Below, in pieces: positions 6,989 to 12,858 of a DNA stretch of 13,739 nt (the first letter of the stretch is position 1; every line of letters begins with the position of its first letter). The position numbers and the translations under genes were made by a program. The stretch comes from Burkholderiales bacterium (GTDB taxonomy: Bacteria > Pseudomonadota > Gammaproteobacteria > Burkholderiales > Burkholderiaceae), in assembly GCA_947372535.1 (NCBI GenBank), contig CANBUA010000112.1:1-13739 (forward strand), in the 5' to 3' direction. Under the pieces are notes generated by a model. It was given only the letters and a program-made list of their open reading frames with translations, was not told where the DNA came from and made no database searches.

Positions 6989-7539
6989 GGATCCTCGGCA
7001 TCGACCCCGGTCTGCAGACCACCGGCTTTGGCGTCATCGACACGGATGGCCCCCGGCTCCACTACGTGGCCAGCGGCACCATCCGCACGCGTGAAGCCGC
7101 CCAGGGCGATCTGCCTGGCCGCCTGGCCTTGATTTTCGAAGGCGTGCGTGAAGTGGTGGCGCGCTACGAGCCCAGCCAGGCCTCGATCGAAATCGTCTTC
7201 GTCAACGTCAACCCGCAATCGACCTTGCTGCTGGGTCAGGCACGTGGCGCGGCCATCGCCGGCCTGCTGGCCGGGCCGCTCAAGCCTTCGGTGTCCGAGT
7301 ACACCGCGCTGCAAATGAAAAAGGCCGTGGTGGGCCACGGCCATGCCGCCAAAGCTCAGATCCGGCACATGGTGATGCGCCTGCTGAGCCTGCCGGGCGA
7401 GCCCCACAACGACGCGGCCGACGCGCTGGGGCTGGCCATCTGCCAGGCCCACGCCGGACACTCGATGTCACGCATGGCCGCCGCGACCGACTTGGCGCGT
7501 CGTACCTCCGCCCAGATCAAGGGCGGCCGGATCTATTGA
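6985..7539 (+). CDS. ruvC: Crossover junction endodeoxyribonuclease RuvC
   Basis: RuvC is the dimeric Holliday-junction resolvase that cuts recombination intermediates, normally with the RuvAB branch-migration motor. The 184-residue protein has family length and the RNase-H-like fold. The catalytic acids are visible: Asp7 in RILGIDPG, Glu69 in ASIEIVFVN, and Asp143 and Asp146 in [11 protein letters not shown]. The conserved [18 protein letters not shown] segment (77-93) is present. The usual Gln after the catalytic Glu is Ile here, a mild oddity. The start is GTG at 6985, which gives the canonical MRILGIDPG opening and overlaps the TetR stop by four bases; expression probably depends on translational coupling, since no good ribosome-binding site is seen. 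ruvA and ruvB do not follow. Instead the gene converges on the carbonic anhydrase gene with only 12 bases between stops. Confidence 0.96.
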   Translation: MRILGIDPGLQTTGFGVIDTDGPRLHYVASGTIRTREAAQGDLPGRLALIFEGVREVVARYEPSQASIEIVFVNVNPQSTLLLGQARGAAIAGLLAGPLKPSVSEYTALQMKKAVVGHGHAAKAQIRHMVMRLLSLPGEPHNDAADALGLAICQAHAGHSMSRMAAATDLARRTSAQIKGGRIY

Positions 7540-7551
7540 AACTGTCCAGGC

Positions 7552-8832
7552 TCACTGGCCTTCTTTGATGATGCGGCCGGAGGCCGACTGGATCGGCCGG
7601 GCGTTCATCGAGTAGAGCCGGCTGAAGATGTTCAGCTGATCGCGCGACATGACCGAGGGCTGCTTCATCACCATCCACAGCACGCCTTCGGAACAGGGCG
7701 GCGTGGTGAGCGAGCCCATGTAGGTGTAGTACTGGCGCTGCGTGGGCAGCAGCAGGTTGAGGTCCATCATGACGGGCGAGTATTGCTCGGTGTTCTTCTC
7801 CAGCGGCAGGCTGTTCCACACCAGCTGAATCATCGGATGAGGAATGTCGCCCTGGTCCAGCAACACGGCCACCACGGCCAGCTTGCCCTCTGCATCCTTG
7901 TGCACCAGGTGGGCCACCATGTCGGACTGGCGCCCATTGATGCGCTCTTCGCTGGGGCGGTGGAAGTGGAACTGGACCAGGTCGAAACGGCGGCCCTGAA
8001 TCATGATGCTGTTGCCGGGATCGACGTTGACCTGGATGGTGTGGCCGTTGTCGATCACGCGGAAGGCAGTCGGGCGGTAATCGAAAATGATCTCTTCGAG
8101 GTTCACCTTGAGCCCATCGCGGATGTCGATGGGGCTCTGGCGCTTGCCCAGCATGCAGGTCTGGAATTCGGGCTTGAGCGTGCCCCAGTTGCCCGGGCCG
8201 GTGTCGCCCGAATAGGCCCAGTGGACATCCTGCCCCAGGCTGCCCGGCTGCACCTGAATGCTCTGCCCATGGGCATCGCTGCTGGACGTCGCCGCGGCAC
8301 CATGAGCGGCCGCCATGGCGACGGCGGTAGGCAACAAGGCGCCCTCGGCGCCATGGCCGCCAGCCCGACCCATGGCCCCCACCGGTTCACGCTTGACCTT
8401 GGGCGAGCGCGCGACCACCCTCACGGCGGGCGCGGCGATTTGTTTGGCGCGCACCTCGGCGATCTTCTGGTCGATCAGATCGCGCAGATCCGCCATGGAC
8501 ACGGCCGCGCCTGTTTTGTCGCCACCTTCTTTGGATTCCTTGGCGTCTTTGCCCTCCTTGGCATTGGCACCACCGGCCTTGGCCGATTTGCCTTCGCCCT
8601 TGCCTTCCCCTTTGGCCTCGCGCTTGTCCTCGCCCTTGGCCTCTTTGCCGCCGCCTTCCTTGGCTTCCATGGCCTTGGCTGCCGCTTTCAGATCAGGCTT
8701 GAGGGATTTGGCCACCAGTTCATGGCCACCGCCATGGGCATCCTCATGCCCTTCGGCAGCATGGGCCCCCGTGATCAGGCCCATCCCAGTTGCTAGGGCA
8801 AACAAGCTGGCGGCACGCAGTGGCAGAAACAT
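7552..8832 (-). CDS. Exported alpha-carbonic anhydrase with long Lys/Glu/Gly-rich N-terminal extension
   Basis: Converts CO2 and water to bicarbonate, probably in the periplasm. Of 426 residues, 1-25 are a signal peptide ending AHA-A. Next come a His-rich patch (GHEDAHGGGHE, 28-38), a low-complexity Lys/Glu/Gly/Ala region (about 45-108) and a short possible coiled coil (112-131). The catalytic domain starts near 204 (HWAYSGDTGPGNWG). The zinc ligands are His289 and His291 (QFHFHRPSE) and His308 (AHLVHKD). His264 in DNGHTIQV matches the proton-shuttle His64 of human CA II, and SLTTPPCSEG (374-383) holds the Thr199 equivalent. Cys226 and Cys380 could make the disulphide seen in bacterial enzymes. 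The Glu that usually precedes the third ligand by two residues is Val306. GGAG (8840-8843) seven bases upstream fixes the ATG at 8832; an in-frame GTG at 8868 is less likely. Bacterial alpha-CAs are usually about 220-260 residues, so the extension is unusual. Confidence 0.93.
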   Translation of the reverse strand: MFLPLRAASLFALATGMGLITGAHAAEGHEDAHGGGHELVAKSLKPDLKAAAKAMEAKEGGGKEAKGEDKREAKGEGKGEGKSAKAGGANAKEGKDAKESKEGGDKTGAAVSMADLRDLIDQKIAEVRAKQIAAPAVRVVARSPKVKREPVGAMGRAGGHGAEGALLPTAVAMAAAHGAAATSSSDAHGQSIQVQPGSLGQDVHWAYSGDTGPGNWGTLKPEFQTCMLGKRQSPIDIRDGLKVNLEEIIFDYRPTAFRVIDNGHTIQVNVDPGNSIMIQGRRFDLVQFHFHRPSEERINGRQSDMVAHLVHKDAEGKLAVVAVLLDQGDIPHPMIQLVWNSLPLEKNTEQYSPVMMDLNLLLPTQRQYYTYMGSLTTPPCSEGVLWMVMKQPSVMSRDQLNIFSRLYSMNARPIQSASGRIIKEGQ

Positions 8833-8891
8833 CGAAGATCTCCGGTTGACACGGTCCTTTTCGACCACGCGCCGAATCTCTTGAGAAAAAG

Positions 8892-8926
8892 AAAAAGGCC
8901 ACCCGCCATGGCTGGGTGGCCTTTTT
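8892..8926 (-). terminator. Strong bidirectional terminator hairpin between the peptide gene and the carbonic anhydrase gene
   Basis: AAAAAGGCCACCC (8892-8904) and GGGTGGCCTTTTT (8914-8926) form a perfect 13-bp stem with a nine-base loop. A and T tracts at the outer ends make it able to act on either strand. Since genes on both sides read minus, it would end the small-peptide transcript 16 bases after its stop. Only 59 bases separate it from the carbonic anhydrase start, leaving little room for a separate promoter. Confidence 0.9.
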
Positions 8927-8941
8927 GAGCTGAGTTTGAAC

Positions 8942-9154
8942 TCAGATCAGGAACTTGATGGCCTTGACAAAGCCAGTAACCACCGGCTTGAAGACGATGA
9001 CGCCAGCTTGCAGCGTGCCGGTGCCCAGGGCCAGGAAACCGGTGCCCAGGGCGGTGCCTGCGGCAATGCCGGTCTTGACCGTGCCGGTCAGGACGGAGGT
9101 GAGGAGGCCGCCGCCGGAGACGTGCTGAATTTCTTGAGTGCTGATTTGACGCAT
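8942..9154 (-). CDS. Double-glycine leader peptide, class II bacteriocin-like precursor
   Basis: A 70-residue peptide of two parts. Residues 1-15 (MRQISTQEIQHVSGG) match the double-glycine leader cut by C39-peptidase ABC exporters: Gly at -1 and -2, hydrophobic residues at -4 (Val), -7 (Ile) and -12 (Ile), and Glu at -8. The 55-residue core (16-70) is hydrophobic and rich in Gly and Thr, has no cysteine, four Lys and no acidic residue, and contains overlapping GxxxG motifs around GIAAGTALG, as in membrane-inserting class IIb bacteriocins. The ATG at 9154 starts exactly at the leader; a GTG at 9196 would add 14 residues and spoil the match. The ribosome-binding site is weak. No immunity protein, C39 transporter or partner peptide is seen in the window. 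A terminator follows directly. Leader recognition is strong; antibacterial function is inference. Confidence 0.8.
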   Translation of the reverse strand: MRQISTQEIQHVSGGGLLTSVLTGTVKTGIAAGTALGTGFLALGTGTLQAGVIVFKPVVTGFVKAIKFLI

Positions 9155-9219
9155 GGTGTGCTGACTTTTTAAGGGTGAATCTGTGCTGTATTGCACAACT
9201 CACTCTAAGAAGGCCCACA

Positions 9220-9306
9220 TCAAGCCATCACAGGGATAACACCGGCCTGTCCAACAAGGCTGCGCAATTGACCCTCAAAGGCATCTTTCAGGTCAGACAG
9301 GCGCAT
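9220..9306 (-). CDS. Possible 28-residue small protein upstream of the double-glycine peptide
   Basis: A short frame, MRLSDLKDAFEG... ending GVIPVMA, lies between rnpB and the peptide gene on the same strand. An AGGTG sits nine bases before its ATG. The N-terminal half could form an amphipathic helix. It resembles no family I know, and at this length it could easily be chance; it may simply be leader sequence of the peptide gene. Confidence 0.2.
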   Translation of the reverse strand: MRLSDLKDAFEGQLRSLVGQAGVIPVMA

Positions 9307-9384
9307 CGCGGACACACCTGCCGATGCACGGCTGTGGTTGAACTGCCGCCATCACTGGGCTGTGACCGCCGAATAAAAAATGTG

Positions 9385-9706
9385 AAGTCAGCCGATAGGC
9401 CGGATTCTGTGCGGCGGGGTGTCTTGCGACGCCACGCCGTGACCGCCATTCCTCTGGGCCGCCTGTCGCCAGAACGGCTCGATGCCACCTACCCGCACAC
9501 TCCCCGGGCCAGGTCAACGTGTGCCTATTTGGTGTTGCTGCGCGTAGAGATTGCCCGTTTCACCCGAACTGAATCGGCTCGTCTCTGTTGCTCTGATCCT
9601 CACCTCGCGGTGGAGAGGTGTTACCTCCTACGCTGCCCTGTGCAGTCCGGACCTTCCTCCAGTGCGACCTTTCGATCCTTGCACCAGCGGCGGTCTGGCC
9701 GACTTC
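9385..9706 (-). ncRNA. rnpB: RNase P RNA (bacterial type A)
   Basis: This is the catalytic RNA of ribonuclease P, which trims the 5' leaders of tRNA precursors together with the RnpA protein. On the minus strand the 5' end GAAGTCGGCC (9706-9697) pairs with the 3' end GGCTGACTTC (9394-9385) to form helix P1, with one G-U pair. P1 may extend three more base pairs outward, TGTGAAGTC/GACTTCACA (9709-9701 with 9389-9381). Family landmarks occur in order: GAGGAAGGTCCGGACT (9659-9644; the consensus has GAGGAAAGTCCGG), GGTGAAACGG, AGAGGAATGGCGGTCACGG near the 3' third, and CAGAATCCGGCCTATCGGCT at the end. The length, about 322 nt, is on the short side for type A. A T6 run (9380-9375) follows P1. The gene lies 24 bases after dsbD on the same strand. 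Exact ends are inferred from P1. Confidence 0.95.
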
Positions 9707-9717
9707 ACAAGGGGGCG

Positions 9718-9723
9718 ATTATC
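9718..9723 (-). promoter_or_regulatory. Candidate -10 element for rnpB
   Basis: GATAAT on the minus strand (9723-9718) matches five of six bases of TATAAT and lies 8 to 11 bases before the likely RNA 5' end (9706-9709), in the short gap after the dsbD stop. I cannot find a good -35 box at 16-18 bases upstream; that position falls within the last codons of dsbD. Readthrough from dsbD remains possible. Confidence 0.4.
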
Positions 9724-9730
9724 CCCTTGA

Positions 9731-11671
9731 TCAGAGCCCGGCGGCCTGGAGGTGCTCAAGGAATTCATCAGCCTTCTGAAAGCCGATCACTCGTGTGCCG
9801 GTTTCCTGACCCTTGGCATCAAAAAAGATGATGCCTGGCGGGCCAAACAGGCCAAAGCGTTTGAGCAAGGCCTTGGCCGCTTCGCCGTGCGCACCGGTGG
9901 CATTGGCATCGGTCACATCGGCCTGGATCAGGCGGGCGCGGCTGAGCTTGCCCTGCACCTTTGCGTTGGTGAAGGTCAGGTGTTCCATTTCCTTGCAGGA
10001 GACGCACCAGTCGGCATAAAAATCGAGCATGGCCACCTGGCCCTTGGCGGCCGCTTCGGCCAGCGCGGCATCGAGTTCGGCCGGCGTGGTCACGCGCTTG
10101 AAGGTCAGCTTGTTCTGGCCGACTGGACCAGCCCCGGCGCTCGAAGACGGCTTGACCTCGCTGAGCGGCGCCAACACGCTGGTCGCGCCCGTGAAGGCGC
10201 CCACCAGTTGGAAAGCGGCCAGCACGATCAACACCCAACCCAGGCCCTTGGCCGCACGGTGCTTGATGCTGGCCTGGGCGCCCAGGTGGTCAAAAGCCCC
10301 CAGCATGGCTGCGCCCAGGGCCAGCCAGGCGCCTGCTAGCCCCAGCAGCAACATGGGCGACAAAATGGGCGAGACCAGCCACCAGGCCACGCCCAGCAGC
10401 AACATGCCGAAGAAGGTCTTGACCGCCGTCATCCAGGCGCCCGCCTTGGGCAGCCAAGTGCCGGCCGACAGCCCCAGCAGCAGCAAGGGCACACTCATGC
10501 CCAAGGCCAGCGCATACAGCGCCACCCCGCCCAGCACCACATTGCGCGTCTGGCTGATGTAGACCAGCGCCCCCGCCAGCGGACCGGTCACGCAGGGCCC
10601 AACGATCAGCGCGGACAACACGCCCATGATGAACACGCCGACCAGGCTGCCGCCCTGGAGCTGGCCCGAGCGCCGCGTCAGATGGCTCTGGATGAAGCCC
10701 GGCATCTGCAACTCGTAAGCCCCGAACATCGACAAGGCCAGCAGCACCATGAGGATGCCAAAGGCGCTCAGCACCCAGGGGTTCTGCAAGGTCGCGGCCA
10801 GCCCTTCACCCAGCAGGCCGGCGGCCACACCCAAGGCCGTGTAGACCAGGGCCATGCCCTGCGAATAACTCAGCGCCAGCGTGAAGCCACGCGCCCGACT
10901 CACGCTCTGGCCCTCGCCCACGATGATGGACGACAGGATGGGCAGCATGGGCAGCACACAAGGGGTCAGCGACAAGGCCAGCCCGGCCACCAGGAACACG
11001 CCGGCGATGAGCAGGAGGTTGCCCGAGGCCAGGGCATCGTCGATGCGGGAATGGCCGGACGGCGCGGATGAGCTGCTCAGGCCACCGCCCGATGTGGTCG
11101 CGCTGCCCATCGTGCCCTGGCCGCCCGTGGCCTCTTCGGCCGTGGCCGGCGCGACGTCGGCCAACTTGCCGCCCTCAGCCACCGTCAGGCGGAAATAGCG
11201 GGTCTGGGGTGGGTAGCACAGGCCGGCATCGGCGCAGCCTTGGTAACCCACCTGAACATAGGCTGGCTGGCCCACGGGCGTGGCAGCGGCCAGCGGCATC
11301 CGCACCGTCAGCAGGCCACGGTAGACCTCGACCTCCTTGTTGAAGCCTTCGTCGAACTGCCTGGTGCCTGGTGGCAGGTCAGGCGGGCTCAGCTTGACAA
11401 TGCCTGCGGGCAGTCCCTGGAACAGCAGACGATCACGGTAGAGGTGGATCTTGGGTGCCATGTCGAACTCGATGACGAGTTCGCCCTTGGGCCCCGCGCT
11501 GGCCTGCACCTGGAAGGCCTTGTTCACCGGCAGGAAGTCTTCTGCCTGGGCCGGCTGACTCATCAACAGCGCCAGCAGCAGACCCAGCGCCAGGCACATC
11601 GCCGCACCTGCCCAACGAGCGAAGCGAGCTGTGGGCCCAAGCCCCGATGAAAAACGCCAGAACATGCGCAT
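9731..11671 (-). CDS. dsbD: Thiol:disulfide interchange protein DsbD
   Basis: DsbD carries electrons from cytosolic thioredoxin across the inner membrane to periplasmic isomerases and cytochrome c maturation proteins. The 646-residue protein has all three modules and all six redox cysteines. The signal peptide (to about 43, PAQA-E) is followed by the alpha domain with Cys146 and Cys152 (GYQGCADAGLCYPP). A Gly/Ser-rich linker spans 181-208. The membrane beta domain, about 218-500 with roughly eight spans, has Cys238 (LTPCVLP) and Cys360 (VGPCVTGPLAG). The C-terminal thioredoxin-like gamma domain has Cys556 and Cys559 (FYADWCVSCKEME). Start choice is uncertain: ATG at 11671 is preferred, ATG at 11665 is possible, and a TTG at 11689 is unlikely; none has a clear ribosome-binding site. 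It lies 45 bases after pyrC on the same strand, perhaps an operon, with rnpB following. Confidence 0.96.
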   Translation of the reverse strand: MRMFWRFSSGLGPTARFARWAGAAMCLALGLLLALLMSQPAQAEDFLPVNKAFQVQASAGPKGELVIEFDMAPKIHLYRDRLLFQGLPAGIVKLSPPDLPPGTRQFDEGFNKEVEVYRGLLTVRMPLAAATPVGQPAYVQVGYQGCADAGLCYPPQTRYFRLTVAEGGKLADVAPATAEEATGGQGTMGSATTSGGGLSSSSAPSGHSRIDDALASGNLLLIAGVFLVAGLALSLTPCVLPMLPILSSIIVGEGQSVSRARGFTLALSYSQGMALVYTALGVAAGLLGEGLAATLQNPWVLSAFGILMVLLALSMFGAYELQMPGFIQSHLTRRSGQLQGGSLVGVFIMGVLSALIVGPCVTGPLAGALVYISQTRNVVLGGVALYALALGMSVPLLLLGLSAGTWLPKAGAWMTAVKTFFGMLLLGVAWWLVSPILSPMLLLGLAGAWLALGAAMLGAFDHLGAQASIKHRAAKGLGWVLIVLAAFQLVGAFTGATSVLAPLSEVKPSSSAGAGPVGQNKLTFKRVTTPAELDAALAEAAAKGQVAMLDFYADWCVSCKEMEHLTFTNAKVQGKLSRARLIQADVTDANATGAHGEAAKALLKRFGLFGPPGIIFFDAKGQETGTRVIGFQKADEFLEHLQAAGL

Positions 11672-11716
11672 GGATCCGATCAGGTGCAAAGCAGGTGGAA
11701 GAATGACCCCACCTTA

Positions 11717-12751
11717 TCAGGAAGCGACCAGGCGCCAGTTCAAGGTTTCACCGGCGCACAGGGGCTTGATGTCGGTTTCGCCAAAAGGCAGGGATTCCGG
11801 CACGGTCCAGGTCTCGCGGCGCAAGGTCACGCGCTCCGTGTGGCGCGGTAGGCCGTAGTAATCGGGGCCGTAGAAGCTGGCAAAGGCCTCCAGCTTGTCC
11901 AGCGCACCAGCGGCTTCGAAAGCGGTCGCGTAGAGCTCCAGGGCACAGGGCGCACTGAAGCAGCCAGCGCAGCCGCTGGCGTGCTCCTTGAGCTTGGTGG
12001 CATGCGGCGCGCTGTCCGTGCCCAAGAAGAACTTGGGGCTGCCGCTGGTGGCGGCCTGCACCAGCGCCACGCGGTGCTCCTCGCGTTTGAGGATGGGCAG
12101 GCAGTAGTAGTGCGGGCGGATGCCGCCCATGAAGATGGCGTTGCGGTTGTAGAGCAGATGCTGCGGCGTGATGGTCGCGCCCACGAACCGGTCTGCCGCC
12201 GTCACGTATTGCGCCGCCTCACGCGTGGTGATGTGCTCGAACACGATCTTGAGTTCAGGGAAATCGCGGCGCAGCGGGATCAGCTTGTCGTCGATGAAAG
12301 CCTTCTCGCGGTCGAACACGTCCACGTCGGCATCGGTGACTTCGCCATGCACGCACAGCACCAGGTCCTCACGCTGCATGGCCTCCAGCACGGCGTAGGT
12401 CTTGCGCAGGTCGGTCACGCCCGCGTCGCTGTTGGTGGTCGCACCTGCCGGGTAGAGCTTGAAGGCCACAGCGCCCATGGCCTTGGCCTTGGCCACCTCG
12501 TCGGCTGGCGTGTTGTTGGTCAGGTAGAGCACCATCAGAGGCTCAAAATGCATGCCGGCCGGCACCGCGGCGCGGATGCGATCACGGTAGGCCACGGCTT
12601 GGTCGGCGGTCGTCACCGGGGGCCGGAGGTTGGGCATGATGATGGCACGCCCGAACTGCGCGGCGGTGGCCGGCACCACGTGGTGCAGCACGGCACCGTC
12701 ACGCACGTGCAGGTGCCAATCGTCGGGGCGGATGAGGGTGATATCGTTCAT
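11717..12751 (-). CDS. pyrC: Dihydroorotase, short (E. coli-like) class
   Basis: PyrC reversibly closes carbamoyl-aspartate to dihydroorotate, the third step of pyrimidine synthesis, in the cytosol. At 344 residues it is close to the E. coli enzyme (348). All binuclear zinc-site residues are visible: His13 and His15 (DWHLHVRDG), Lys98, the residue that becomes carboxylated (AFKLYPAGATTNSDAG), His135 (CVHGEVTD), His173 (FEHITT) and Asp246 (LGTDSAPH). MPNLRPPVTT (39-48) and ITPQHLLYNRN (194-204) are also typical, the latter in the zone that binds substrate. The ATG at 12751 is chosen because MNDITLIRPDDWHLH is the normal N terminus; an in-frame upstream start at 12778 would add nine residues. 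The ribosome-binding site is weak. It is divergent from the DUF4394-like gene, with 107 bases between, in which I found no convincing promoter boxes. Confidence 0.97.
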   Translation of the reverse strand: MNDITLIRPDDWHLHVRDGAVLHHVVPATAAQFGRAIIMPNLRPPVTTADQAVAYRDRIRAAVPAGMHFEPLMVLYLTNNTPADEVAKAKAMGAVAFKLYPAGATTNSDAGVTDLRKTYAVLEAMQREDLVLCVHGEVTDADVDVFDREKAFIDDKLIPLRRDFPELKIVFEHITTREAAQYVTAADRFVGATITPQHLLYNRNAIFMGGIRPHYYCLPILKREEHRVALVQAATSGSPKFFLGTDSAPHATKLKEHASGCAGCFSAPCALELYATAFEAAGALDKLEAFASFYGPDYYGLPRHTERVTLRRETWTVPESLPFGETDIKPLCAGETLNWRLVAS

Positions 12752-12858
12752 GGCAGGTCCACGGCAGCGCCAGGTCAACAGGCAACAAAACCATGATTGT
12801 CCATGCTGCGCCGCCCCTGGGCTAGATCAGGGTCTACAACGGGTGCGAGAATCAACCC

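Noticed and set aside
7783..8796. 337-codon plus-strand frame opposite the carbonic anhydrase gene
   Set aside because: It is the reverse-frame image of the low-complexity and catalytic regions; the minus strand has all carbonic anhydrase motifs.
8930..8945. CTGAGTT-TG-AACTCAG palindrome at the stop of the double-glycine peptide gene
   Set aside because: A seven-base dyad with a two-base loop, no T-tract of its own, and directly next to the much stronger terminator at 8892-8926; no separate role can be supported.
9175..9831. 218-codon plus-strand frame across rnpB and the dsbD 3' end
   Set aside because: It covers the RNase P RNA landmarks on the other strand and has an Arg/Ser/Cys-rich composition typical of translated structural RNA.
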